NCBI RefSeq assembly: GCF_900013425.1
Contig: NZ_FBXK01000001.1
Coordinates: 470,001 to 534,000, forward strand
Reading direction: 5' to 3'
DNA from: Sphingobium sp. Z007
Lineage (GTDB): Bacteria; Pseudomonadota; Alphaproteobacteria; Sphingomonadales; Sphingomonadaceae
Length of the DNA stretch: 64,000 bases
The first letter of the stretch is position 1, and the number at the start of each line of letters is the position of its first letter. Made by a program: the position numbers and the translations under genes. Shown piece after piece: positions 51,766 to 59,721 of the stretch. The notes beneath the pieces were generated by a model, which saw only the letters and a program-made list of their open reading frames with translations, did no database searches and was not told the DNA's origin.

Positions 51766-51966
51766 GATCAAAGGCTACGCCCCAACCCGCCTTGGATCAA
51801 GCGAAACAAAACCTATGAATAGTGGCAGGTCCGATGTGTCACGACGCCGCAAACTATCGGAAAATGCAGGCTGGCTTGGGCGCGCCGGGGACTATCCCTT
51901 GGCATGGATAAAAGATGCCGCAGTCTTAGCAGGCGCGGCGCCACGATAGCGGAAGCGAGGGGCAGC

Positions 51967-53055
51967 GTGAATTTCGATCTTAGCGAGGAACAGGCTCTCC
52001 TGCGCAACCTTATCGAGAAATTTGCAGGCGATCGCTACGACCCGGCCAAACGCCTGAGCTATGTCAGGCAGGCGCACGGCTTCTGCCCGCAGGGGTGGGC
52101 CGCGCTGGCGGACACCGGACTGCTCGCTTTTCCCTTTGCCGAAGAATGGGGCGGTTTCGGCGGCGGCAGCGTCGAACTCATCACCGTGATGGAGGCGATG
52201 GGCCGCGCCGTGGCGGTGGAGCCGATCTTGCCAGTCATCCTGATGGCGGGCGGCATGATCGACAAGGCGGGCACGGATGCGCAAAAGGCCCACTGGCTGC
52301 CGCGCCTGGCCGCTGGCGAAGCGATGACGAGCCTGGCGCATGGGGAGCATCGGGCGCGCTTCAATCAGGACAGCATCGTGACCCGCGCCAAGGGATCGCA
52401 GCTGAACGGCGCGAAGCAGATGGCGCTGGGGGGCAGCGTCGCGGACGTCTTCGTGGTGTCCGCGATCGATGAGGCGGGGCAGGCTGGCTTTTTCCTGGTG
52501 CCGGCCGATGCGCCGGGCCTGACGCTGCGCCATTATCGCATGACCGACGGGTCGATCGCGAGCGACCTGGTGCTGACCAATGTGCCGGGCGAACGGATGG
52601 CGGGCGGGCGGGCGGCGCTGGACGATGTGTTGATCGACGTCCGGCTGGCGATCAGCGCCGAATTGATCGGGTTGATGGCGATGATGTTCGACGCCACGCT
52701 GGACTATATCAAGACGCGCAAGCAGTTCGGCCAGCCGATCGGCGCATTTCAGGCGATCCAGCATCGCATGGCGGACAATTATGCCCGGATGGAATTGAGC
52801 CGGTCGCAACTCTACAGGGCGGCGGCGACGCGGCGGGAGGATGCAACCCGCGCTGCGGCGATCACGGGGGCGAAAGCCTATATCAGCGCAAATGCGATGG
52901 CGCTGGGCGAGGATGCGGTCCAACTCCATGGCGGCATCGGCACGACCGAGGAACTGATGGTCGGACAAGCGTTCAAGCGGGTCATGCTGTTGGCATCATT
53001 GCTGGGCGACAGCGACTGGGAGTTGCGGCGCTATGAGGCGCTGGTGGCGGCCTAG
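51967..53055 (+). CDS. Acyl-CoA dehydrogenase (short CaiA/FadE28-like subunit)
   Basis: A 362-residue acyl-CoA dehydrogenase from GTG 51967 with GAGGGG ahead; the frame upstream has no homology. It opens VNFDLSEEQALLRNLIEKFAGDRYD, has EEWGGFGGGSVE, KTRKQFGQPIGAFQAIQHRMAD (substrate/FAD contacts), and VQLHGGIGTTEELMVGQAFKR. The usual loop for FAD and substrate is altered (SLAHGEHRARFNQDSIVTR), as in non-catalytic or special subunits of heteromeric enzymes. It could pair with the FadE-type protein at 47922, as ChsE1 and ChsE2 do in cholesterol side-chain breakdown. Its promoter is shared with the divergent luxR-type gene. Confidence 0.88.
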   Translation: MNFDLSEEQALLRNLIEKFAGDRYDPAKRLSYVRQAHGFCPQGWAALADTGLLAFPFAEEWGGFGGGSVELITVMEAMGRAVAVEPILPVILMAGGMIDKAGTDAQKAHWLPRLAAGEAMTSLAHGEHRARFNQDSIVTRAKGSQLNGAKQMALGGSVADVFVVSAIDEAGQAGFFLVPADAPGLTLRHYRMTDGSIASDLVLTNVPGERMAGGRAALDDVLIDVRLAISAELIGLMAMMFDATLDYIKTRKQFGQPIGAFQAIQHRMADNYARMELSRSQLYRAAATRREDATRAAAITGAKAYISANAMALGEDAVQLHGGIGTTEELMVGQAFKRVMLLASLLGDSDWELRRYEALVAA

Positions 53056-53076
53056 TTTAAGGTGCGTTTGAATCCG

Positions 53077-53182
53077 ATCACTCTCATCCGTTCGGGCTGA
53101 GCCTGTCGAAGCCTCTTTCTTTGTCGGCGGTGAAGGAAAGAGCAGCCCTTCGACAGGCTCAGGGCGAACGGATGAGCGTGAT
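53077..53182. repeat. Paired palindromic intergenic repeat (REP-like) with TTCGACAGGCTCAG core
   Basis: Two roughly 35-base arms in inverted order match at about 32 positions: the left contains CCGTTCGGGCTGAGCCTGTC and the right GACAGGCTCAGGGCGAACGG, separated by 36 bases. The motif is a frequent intergenic repeat of sphingomonads. It sits between the ends of the convergent acyl-CoA dehydrogenase and reductase genes, where it may stabilise both mRNAs or end transcription. Confidence 0.85.
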
Positions 53183-53197
53183 GCTCCTGACTGGGGC

Positions 53198-54202
53198 CTA
53201 CTCGGCGGACAGATCCACCATCACCTTGCCGATATTGCCCCCGGAGAACAGCTTGCCATAGGCGTCCAATGTGTTTTCCAGACTGGTGGTGACGTCGAAC
53301 TCCATCCGTACCACGCCCGATTCCAGCCACGGCGCGGTCAGCCGGTTGATCTCCCCGCCGCGAAAATAGAAGTCGGGCGAAAAGAAACCTGCGACGGTGA
53401 GCCGCTTCATCAGGATCAGGTCGAAATTATGCGGCCCGACCCGCTCTGCCTTGTCATAGGTAGAGATGAGACCGCAGATGGCGATCCGCCCGTTCATCGC
53501 CATCGCGGGCAGCACGGTATCAAGTATGTCCCCGCCGACGCAGTCGAAGAAACAGTCGATCCCGCCCGGCGCCAGCGCCGCGAGCCGTGCGGCCAGATCG
53601 TCGGACTTGTAATCGATCGCGGCGGCCAGGCCATAGCGATCGGTCAGCAAGGCGCATTTCGCAGCACCGCCCGCAATGCCGATGACGCGGCATCCCATCG
53701 CCTTGGCGAACTGCGCGGCCAGCAGCCCGGTCGCGCCGGCGGCGGCCGATACCAGCACGGTTTCGCCGGGACGCACCCGGCCATATTCGGTCAGGCCGAC
53801 ATAGGCGGTCCAGCCATTGGGGCCAAGCACCGCGAAATGCTGGCGCATGTCCGCGATGGCATCGACGATCCAGATGTCGCCCATGTCGGGATACAGCACG
53901 CTATAGTCGGCCCATTGGCCATAGGCCCGCACGATGTCGCCAGCCTTGTATCCAGGATGGCGCGACTCGACCACCTGGCCCAGCACGAAGCCGATGATCT
54001 TGCTGCCTAATGGGGTCGGGTCCATATAGCTGTCGGTGCGCGGGGTCAGCCACATGCGGGTGCCCGCATCCAGCGACAGCCAAAGATTGCGCACCAGCAA
54101 CTGATTGTCGCCGATGTCTGGCACCGCCTCTTCGCGCAACTGGATGCCGGACGCGAAATCGGTGCCGTTCGGATAGCTTTCCAGTCGCCAGAAACGGTTC
54201 AT
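53198..54202 (-). CDS. NADP-dependent zinc-free MDR oxidoreductase (curcumin/alkenal reductase-like)
   Basis: A 334-residue MDR protein starting MNRFWRLESYPNG at 54202 (MTGMNRFW at 54211 is an alternative). LSLDAGTRMWLTPRTDSYMDP near residue 45 and VLVSAAAGATGLLAAQFAKAMG (about 146-167) mark the leukotriene-B4-dehydrogenase/CurA branch, which lacks zinc ligands and reduces the C=C double bond of alpha,beta-unsaturated ketones with NADPH. FFDCVGGDILD is also conserved. It is divergent from a lone Rieske ferredoxin gene. The substrate may be an enone intermediate of the pathway. Confidence 0.88.
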   Translation of the reverse strand: MNRFWRLESYPNGTDFASGIQLREEAVPDIGDNQLLVRNLWLSLDAGTRMWLTPRTDSYMDPTPLGSKIIGFVLGQVVESRHPGYKAGDIVRAYGQWADYSVLYPDMGDIWIVDAIADMRQHFAVLGPNGWTAYVGLTEYGRVRPGETVLVSAAAGATGLLAAQFAKAMGCRVIGIAGGAAKCALLTDRYGLAAAIDYKSDDLAARLAALAPGGIDCFFDCVGGDILDTVLPAMAMNGRIAICGLISTYDKAERVGPHNFDLILMKRLTVAGFFSPDFYFRGGEINRLTAPWLESGVVRMEFDVTTSLENTLDAYGKLFSGGNIGKVMVDLSAE

Positions 54203-54340
54203 GCCGGTCATCCTCTTTTTCCCTGATGATGGCATGGGGTGTTCGGGCCTGTCATGCAGCTATGAAAAGCATTAATTGCCCGGCCTATCGGCTTGGGCCA
54301 GACGGGACGGATATGGAGAGAGGCCGGATGTTCAAGACCT

Positions 54341-54706
54341 ATGAGTGAGACCTATCATCGCGTGATCCAGGCATCGGATGTTGCGGAAAAGACGATGCTG
54401 CCTTTCATCGTCAATCGCTGGCCATTGTTCCTCTGCCGGGAGGAGGGCGCGATCCACGCGATCATCAACCGTTGCACCCATGCCGCGGCGGAACTCGCGC
54501 CCGCCGGCAAGGTCCGGCGCGGATCGGTTATGTGCCCGCTGCACGGCGCGCGGTTCAAGCTGGATAGCGGCGAGTGTCTGGGCGGGGCGGGGTATAAGCC
54601 GCTCAAGCTGTTCCCATGGCGCTTGACCGACGACGGCTGGATCGAGGTGGCCGTGCCGGACGAAGCACCGGGGATGGAGCATCTGCCCGTAAAGGCGCTG
54701 ATCTAG
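54341..54706 (+). CDS. Rieske-type [2Fe-2S] ferredoxin
   Basis: A 121-residue small Rieske protein. NRCTHAAAELAPAGK and CPLHGARFKLDSGE hold the Cys-x-His and Cys-x2-His ligands. Length and lack of a catalytic domain make it an electron-transfer ferredoxin of the kind serving three-component ring-hydroxylating oxygenases (BphA3/NdoA type). The start at 54341 is next to a TATGAG context with the preceding AGG-rich leader GGAGAGAGGCCGG. No oxygenase is beside it, so it may serve one of the Rieske oxygenases elsewhere in the window, most plausibly the one at 40196. A hairpin and T run begin at its stop codon. Confidence 0.85.
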   Translation: MSETYHRVIQASDVAEKTMLPFIVNRWPLFLCREEGAIHAIINRCTHAAAELAPAGKVRRGSVMCPLHGARFKLDSGECLGGAGYKPLKLFPWRLTDDGWIEVAVPDEAPGMEHLPVKALI

Positions 54707-54749
54707 AGTAACCGATCCGATTGCATCGGCTCGGATACTCTAGTCTTTT
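54703..54749 (+). terminator. Terminator overlapping the Rieske ferredoxin stop
   Basis: CTAGAGTA pairs with TACTCTAG, with inner CCGAT/ATCGG pairing, followed by TCTTTT. The stop codon TAG at 54704 is inside the stem. Confidence 0.65.
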
Positions 54750-54758
54750 GATTTGCCG

Positions 54759-54806
54759 CGTTTTCCGAGTCAGCAGGTGATTCCACCTGATTGTAAAACG
54801 CTCTAG
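54759..54806. repeat. Palindromic intergenic element (RIME-like)
   Basis: CGTTTT...CAGGTGATTCCACCTG...AAAACG forms a dyad: CAGGTG/CACCTG is perfect and the outer CGTTTT/AAAACG is perfect. The right half, CACCTGATTGTAAAACGCTC, continues into CTAG; a common palindrome of this kind occurs between genes in many alphaproteobacteria. The left half has drifted. It overlaps the last bases of the ThuA-like gene. Confidence 0.65.
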
Positions 54807-55555
54807 GCGCGGCCTTCCTTCGCCCAGTCGATCCCGCGCCGCAAAAGATCGTAAAATACCGGCAAATCCCAGGCACAGCGATCCACGGTGGGCCAATAGT
54901 CGAGATGGGGTTGCATGTCATAATGCCCCCGGCAATGGCCCAGCGTGTTGTAGAGGACCGCGCCCTTGTCCTGCGGCTTGATGTAGAGGACGGGATGCTT
55001 GTCCTGCGCCCAATCGGCCTCGTCAAAGCCGGTCGCTTCGCCGGCAAATTCGGTTTCGAGCAGGACGCGCAGGTTGCCGTGACGTTCCATCAGATAGAGT
55101 TCGTCGGTGGTTTCGAATGCTTGTATGCCGCGCGTTATCGGATGGTCGGGATCGGCGACGGTGACGCTATAGGGCGCGATCGGCGGGTGGGCGATGAACT
55201 GGCTGCCCAGCGTCTCCATGAACAGCGGTGCCCAGCGCGGGCTGCCATACAGGCCATTGTCGAACAGGCGCAGCACCGAATTGGTGCCATGCAGCGCATA
55301 CCAGCGCCCGCCGTGCTTCACCCAATCTCGCAACGCCTCCTGAGCTTCAAGCGAAGGAATAACATCACAGGTGTAAGTTATGATGAAGTCGGCCTGAATT
55401 ATGGCATCGATGTTGTCGTAATTTTCGAACACGCGGGTACGGACACGCTCGTCTTCGCCCAGCAGCTTGAGTAGTTCCAGCCGGGCGAAGTCGATATCGT
55501 GATAGAGACCGCCCGCGATAAGCACGCAGTCGATCCGTTTGGGATGGTCACTCAT
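54803..55555 (-). CDS. ThuA-like domain protein
   Basis: A 250-residue ThuA-like (PF06283) protein with a class I glutamine-amidotransferase-like fold: CVLIAGGLYHDIDFARLELLKLL, IITYTCDVIPSLEAQEALRDWVKHGGRWYALHGTN and DDHPITRG-like PDHPITRGIQAFETTDELYL. ThuA of rhizobia is involved in trehalose conversion, but most family members lack assigned activity. Here it is coupled to an SDR (16 bp spacing) in a clearly non-sugar catabolic setting. The usual catalytic triad Cys of amidotransferases is not evident at the elbow (ALHGT). Its last codons run into a palindromic repeat. Confidence 0.82.
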   Translation of the reverse strand: MSDHPKRIDCVLIAGGLYHDIDFARLELLKLLGEDERVRTRVFENYDNIDAIIQADFIITYTCDVIPSLEAQEALRDWVKHGGRWYALHGTNSVLRLFDNGLYGSPRWAPLFMETLGSQFIAHPPIAPYSVTVADPDHPITRGIQAFETTDELYLMERHGNLRVLLETEFAGEATGFDEADWAQDKHPVLYIKPQDKGAVLYNTLGHCRGHYDMQPHLDYWPTVDRCAWDLPVFYDLLRRGIDWAKEGRA

Positions 55556-55571
55556 GCCCCAAATCCTTTGC

Positions 55572-56333
55572 CTAGAAGGACACGCCCTTGGTCATCGACC
55601 CGTCGATCCGCACATTGGCGCCGGTCATGTAACGGCACGCGGGTGAGGCGATGAAGGCGATGGCCTTGCCGATTTCCTCACCGGTGCCCATGCGGCCGAA
55701 GGGGATTTGTTGCAGGACCGAATCGTGGAAATCTGTCATATTGTCCTTGATATATTGCCATGGTCCGTCCGTCGTGAAAACGGGACCGGGGGTGACGCAA
55801 TTGACCCTTATCCCCTGTGGCGCGTGTTTCTGGGCCAGCGCGGCGCTGTAGTTGATGAGCGCGGCCTTGAGCGCATTATAAGGCTGCGGCCCCATAAATT
55901 CCTCGACCGCACCCGTGGAAGAGATGGTGACGATCGAACCGGCATCGGACTTTTCCAGCCATGGCAGCGCCGCCTGAATGCCGCGCACCAGCGGCAGGAT
56001 GTCGCCGTTGAACACGGTGTTCCAGCCCTCGACCGTGTCGGCACCGGGGTTGACCGAGACGAAGGAGATGAAGATGTCGCAGCCGCCCAATTGACCGGCA
56101 GCATGCGCGATCCACGCCGGGAAGGCATTGGCGTCGGTGACATCGACCGATGCGCCAAATGCGTTGACGCCCAGCGCGGACAGTTCGGCAACAGCGCTGT
56201 CGACCTTGCCCTGCGTGCGCCCGCACAAGGCGATGTCGCAACCTTCGGCCGCCAATATGCGGGCCACGGCCAAGCCTATGCTGGCATTTGCGCCGGCCAA
56301 TATGGCCTTACGGCCTTTCAGTCCCAGATCCAT
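55572..56333 (-). CDS. Short-chain dehydrogenase/reductase
   Basis: A 253-residue SDR. ATG 56333 follows GAGGAG at five bases; the longer open frame upstream is not used. The cofactor loop is GANASIGLAVA, the catalytic Tyr and Lys are in YNALK (residues about 153-157), and the end reads RIDGSMTKGVSF. It oxidises or reduces an alcohol/ketone; a substrate cannot be named. It precedes the ThuA-like gene and is divergent from the acyl-CoA synthetase gene, with TCTGTCCTATAGA in the shared promoter region as a possible short dyad. Confidence 0.87.
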   Translation of the reverse strand: MDLGLKGRKAILAGANASIGLAVARILAAEGCDIALCGRTQGKVDSAVAELSALGVNAFGASVDVTDANAFPAWIAHAAGQLGGCDIFISFVSVNPGADTVEGWNTVFNGDILPLVRGIQAALPWLEKSDAGSIVTISSTGAVEEFMGPQPYNALKAALINYSAALAQKHAPQGIRVNCVTPGPVFTTDGPWQYIKDNMTDFHDSVLQQIPFGRMGTGEEIGKAIAFIASPACRYMTGANVRIDGSMTKGVSF

Positions 56334-56524
56334 AGATCGCTCCTCTCGGTCCGCCGGTGCGTCGGCGTCGCCTGTTGCGCTATGTCTAGCCGATGGCGGG
56401 GCATGAGGCACTGGCGTTTCCGACAGTGTTCGCGGCTTGCCAGACCCCATGGAATTGAGAGGGGCGAACCGGCCATGTCTGTCCTATAGACGGTGGCATA
56501 GACACCAGGAGAGATGTTCCCCAT

Positions 56525-58054
56525 ATGGGCAAGCCCGTTCTCGCCGACCTGATCCGTAGCCATGCACAATCGCGTGGCGATGCGATCGCCCTGACGTTCG
56601 AGGGGCGGGACAGCAGCTATGCCGCGCTGGACGCCCATGCCAGCCGCGTGGCTGCCGCCATGGTCGCCATGGGCCTGTCACCGGGTGACCGGGTGGCGTT
56701 TCTGGGCAAGAACAGCGATCTATATTTCGAATATTGGCTGGGCGCGGTGAAGGCTGGCGTCGTGCTGGTGCCGATCAATTGGCGACTAGCCCCGCCGGAG
56801 GTCGCCTATATTTTGGGTGATGCCATGCCCCGGCTGGTGCTGGCCGACCCGGAATTCCTCGACCGGCTGGACGGGCAGGGCGACTATGCGATCCTGACCA
56901 CCGAACCGGTCGCGGGGCGGGAGGATTTCGCGGCCTGGCGCGACGCGCAGGCGGCGGTCGATCCGTACCGGGATGCAGGCTATGACGCGCCGGTCTTGCA
57001 ACTTTACACATCCGGCACGACCGGCAATCCCAAGGGCGCGATGCTGACCAATCGCAGCCTGCTGGCGCTCCGGCAGGACACACCAGACGCGATCATGCCC
57101 GCATGGAACCGGTGGAGCGCGCAGGATGTCGCGCTGATCGCGATGCCAATTTTTCATATCAGCGGGTCGGGATGGGGGCTGTGGTCGCTGCAACATGGCG
57201 GCAAGGGCGTGGTGGTGCGCGAGTTCGATCCGCACAAGGTGCTGGGCCTGCTGACGGAGCATCGCATCACCAAGATCATGATGGTGCCGACCGCGATGCG
57301 GATCGTGTGCGATCATCCCGCTGCGGCGACCACGGACTTCAGTTTCCTCCAGACCATCTGCTATGGCGGGTCGGCCATCCCGCTGGACCTGATGCGCCAG
57401 GCGATCGCGGTGTTCGGCTGCGGCTTTGCGCAGATGTACGGCATGACGGAGACGGCCGGGACGATCGTGGGGCTGCCACCGGAGGATCATGATCCAAACG
57501 GCAATGATCGGATGCGCGGGGTCGGCGTGCCCTTGCCGGGGGTGGAGGTGCGGATCTTCGACGAGAGCGGCGCGGAGGTTCCGCGCGGCGACGTGGGCGA
57601 GATCGCGGTGCGGTCGCCCGCGAACATGATCGGCTATTATGGGCGGCCCGACGCGACGGCCGAGACGATCGACGCCGACGGGTGGATGCGCACGGGCGAC
57701 GCAGGCACGATGGATGCGGACGGCTATCTCTATCTGGCCGATCGCATCAAGGACATGATCATCACCGGCGGCGAAAATGTCTATCCGGCCGAGGTGGAAA
57801 ATGCGCTCTACAGCCACCCGCAAGTCAGCGACGTCGCGGTCATCGGCGTGCCGGACGTCAAATGGGGCGAGGCGGTCAAGGCGATCGTCGTGCCGATCGA
57901 GGGAGAAACGCCCGATCCGGCGGCGCTGATCGCCTGGGCGCGGGAGCGGATTGCGGCTTACAAAGCCCCCAAAAGTGTCGAGTTTCGCGACCAGCTGCCG
58001 CGTAATCCATCGGGCAAGATATTACGCCGCCTTCTGCGCGACGAATATCGCTGA
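56525..58054 (+). CDS. AMP-forming acyl-CoA synthetase (fatty acid/aryl acid CoA ligase)
   Basis: A 509-residue ANL-superfamily ligase. LYTSGTTGNPKGAML (about residues 160-174) is the P-loop, MYGMTETAG the A5 motif, GWMRTGDAGTMDADGYLYLADRIKDMIITGGENVYP (about 380-415) the A7-A8 hinge and substrate region, and PRNPSGKILRR ends with the catalytic Lys of A10. It adenylates a carboxylic acid and joins it to CoA, the entry to beta-oxidation-like steps performed by the acyl-CoA dehydrogenases and thiolase-like enzyme in the window. It starts an operon with a SnoaL-like and an ABM-domain protein. Confidence 0.93.
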   Translation: MGKPVLADLIRSHAQSRGDAIALTFEGRDSSYAALDAHASRVAAAMVAMGLSPGDRVAFLGKNSDLYFEYWLGAVKAGVVLVPINWRLAPPEVAYILGDAMPRLVLADPEFLDRLDGQGDYAILTTEPVAGREDFAAWRDAQAAVDPYRDAGYDAPVLQLYTSGTTGNPKGAMLTNRSLLALRQDTPDAIMPAWNRWSAQDVALIAMPIFHISGSGWGLWSLQHGGKGVVVREFDPHKVLGLLTEHRITKIMMVPTAMRIVCDHPAAATTDFSFLQTICYGGSAIPLDLMRQAIAVFGCGFAQMYGMTETAGTIVGLPPEDHDPNGNDRMRGVGVPLPGVEVRIFDESGAEVPRGDVGEIAVRSPANMIGYYGRPDATAETIDADGWMRTGDAGTMDADGYLYLADRIKDMIITGGENVYPAEVENALYSHPQVSDVAVIGVPDVKWGEAVKAIVVPIEGETPDPAALIAWARERIAAYKAPKSVEFRDQLPRNPSGKILRRLLRDEYR

Positions 58055-58074
58055 CCTGCTGTTTCCGGCAGGTC
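58053..58074 (+). terminator. Short hairpin after the acyl-CoA synthetase gene
   Basis: GACCTGC and GCAGGTC form a perfect 7-bp stem with an 8-base loop immediately at the stop codon. No T run follows, so it may only attenuate or protect the mRNA before the SnoaL-like gene. Confidence 0.35.
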
Positions 58075-58130
58075 ACGGGCCAGCCGCGACGGCATAGCCT
58101 GCTGCCAAACAGACAACAGGAGAGCCAAGC

Positions 58131-58553
58131 ATGACCGCCAATTTTACCGGGCCGCTGGAAGATCGCATGGCGATCCGCGAAGTGCTGGAAACCTATGCCG
58201 ACGCGGTCAATCGCGTGGACGAGGAGTTATGGGCCTCGATCTGGGTCGAGGACAGCCATTGGGATTTGTCGCATTATCCCGAGCTGGGCATAGTGGAGGG
58301 GAAGGACGCGATCGTTGCGCTGTGGCGCGGGGCGATGCCGCATTATCCCAAATTGAGCTTCATGATATCCGTTGGCATGATTCAGGTGGACGGCGACGTT
58401 GCGCAGGCGCGCACCTATATTTCCGAAGTCTATGAAGAATCCGAAACCGGCAAGGATAAGCGCGCCCGCGCCTGCTATAATGATCGGCTGGTGAAGCGCG
58501 GCGGCGCATGGTTCCTCCAAAGCCGCAGCTTCACCATCATCCACCAGACCTGA
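58131..58553 (+). CDS. SnoaL-like/NTF2-fold protein
   Basis: A 140-residue SnoaL-like protein with the same pattern as that at 41530: RMAIREVLETYADAVNRVDEELWASIWVEDSHWDL, then GKDAIVALWRGAMPHYPKLSFMISVGMIQVDGD and a C-terminal strand AWFLQSRSFTIIHQ. Roles in the family range from isomerase and dehydratase to oxygenase small subunit. It follows the acyl-CoA synthetase by 76 bp with an AGGAGAG ribosome site and precedes an ABM-domain protein. No catalytic His-Asp pair can be assigned with certainty. Confidence 0.82.
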   Translation: MTANFTGPLEDRMAIREVLETYADAVNRVDEELWASIWVEDSHWDLSHYPELGIVEGKDAIVALWRGAMPHYPKLSFMISVGMIQVDGDVAQARTYISEVYEESETGKDKRARACYNDRLVKRGGAWFLQSRSFTIIHQT

Positions 58554-58570
58554 AGGAAGGGACCATATCC

Positions 58571-58870
58571 ATGATCGTCATCACCGGGCAGATTCACACC
58601 GACACGGATACACTGCCTGCGCTGTACGCGCGGCTCAAGGCTCTATGTGCGCCATCGCGGGCGGAGGACGGATGTCTGTTTTATCATATGGCCATGGAGG
58701 ATGCGGAGCGCGGCGTCATCCTGGCGACGGAAGGATGGCGCGATCGCGTGGCGCTGGACGCGCATTTAGCTTTGCCATCGATCAAGAAATTGCTGGACGA
58801 TTTCGCAGGTCAATTCAGCAACGACGTGCAGATTCATGAGGTATCGGCTTCGCAGCGCCTGACCATCTGA
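58571..58870 (+). CDS. ABM-domain (antibiotic biosynthesis monooxygenase-like) protein
   Basis: A 99-residue ferredoxin-like dimeric alpha/beta barrel protein. The start ATG at 58571 follows AAGGAAGGG; upstream in-frame codons overlap the SnoaL gene and are not used. IVITGQIHTDTDTLPALYARLKALCAPSRAEDGCLFYHMAMED and LATEGWRDRVALDAHLALPSIKKL are the usual ABM pattern (cofactor-free monooxygenases, quinol monooxygenase YgiN, and detox proteins). It might oxidise a phenolic or quinol intermediate, but many members lack a known role. It is the last gene of the synthetase operon and converges on an SDR gene. Confidence 0.82.
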   Translation: MIVITGQIHTDTDTLPALYARLKALCAPSRAEDGCLFYHMAMEDAERGVILATEGWRDRVALDAHLALPSIKKLLDDFAGQFSNDVQIHEVSASQRLTI

Positions 58871-58913
58871 TGGCGTTCGCGCTCCTCGTCATTACCGGCA
58901 GAGAGAGCGACAA

Positions 58914-59696
58914 TCATTTGGCCGTCATGCCGCCATCGATCACCAGTTCCGATCCGGTCATGAAACTGGCCGCCGGGGTCGAAAGATAGACGATCCCGGC
59001 CGCGATCTCCTGCGGGTCGCCCATCCGGCCCATGGCGTGATTGGCCGACACAGTGGCGCGGGCGGTGGCTTCGTCGGGGAACAGGCCATCGTCGACATAG
59101 CGGGCGTAGATGGTGTCCATCATGTTGGTGTCGATGCCGCCGGGGTGGACGCTGTTGACGCGGATGGGCAGGCCCATCATCGCAAATTCCAGGGCGGCGC
59201 TCTTGCTGAACAGCTTCACCGCGCCCTTGCTGGCGCAATAGGTGGACATCAGCGCCGCGCCGCGCAGGCCGCCGACGGACGACAGGTTGACGATGGACGA
59301 ACCGCCCTTGCGGTCCTTGCCGCTTGTAGCCAGCAGGGCCTGCGCGGCCTGCGTACCCAGGAACACGCCCTCGACGTTGATCGCCATGCATTTTCGAAAT
59401 TCGGCCAATGTCGTGCTGGCGATGCTGTTGGTCACGGATATCCCGGCATTGTTGACCAATATATCGAGCCGGCCATGGGCGCTATCGATATGGGCGATCA
59501 GTGCAGCCCAATTGCCTTCTTCGGTCACGTCCAGTCGGCGATAGTCCGCCGCGCCCGTAATGTCCGCACTGTCGGCCAGGTCGGTGGCGATGACCGTTGC
59601 GCCGGCTTCCGCAAGAGCAAGGCAGGTCGCGCGGCCGATACCGCCGGTCGCGCCGGTGACGAGCGCGACTGCGCCAGTGAGATCGAAGTCAGCCAT
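58914..59696 (-). CDS. Short-chain dehydrogenase/reductase
   Basis: A 260-residue classical SDR: VTGATGGIGRAT at the N-terminus, NNAGISV at about 84, catalytic YCASK (about 156-160), and SELVIDGGMTAK at the end. It is similar to 3-alpha/20-beta-hydroxysteroid-type and cyclohexanol-type dehydrogenases, as is its neighbour at 59722, so the pair looks like an older tandem duplication. It starts with AAGGAAC before the ATG at 59696, 25 bp after the neighbour's stop. Both run minus strand and would act on ring alcohols of the imported substrate. Confidence 0.88.
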   Translation of the reverse strand: MADFDLTGAVALVTGATGGIGRATCLALAEAGATVIATDLADSADITGAADYRRLDVTEEGNWAALIAHIDSAHGRLDILVNNAGISVTNSIASTTLAEFRKCMAINVEGVFLGTQAAQALLATSGKDRKGGSSIVNLSSVGGLRGAALMSTYCASKGAVKLFSKSAALEFAMMGLPIRVNSVHPGGIDTNMMDTIYARYVDDGLFPDEATARATVSANHAMGRMGDPQEIAAGIVYLSTPAASFMTGSELVIDGGMTAK

Positions 59697-59721
59697 AGTT
59701 GTTCCTTACAATTTTAGGGGA

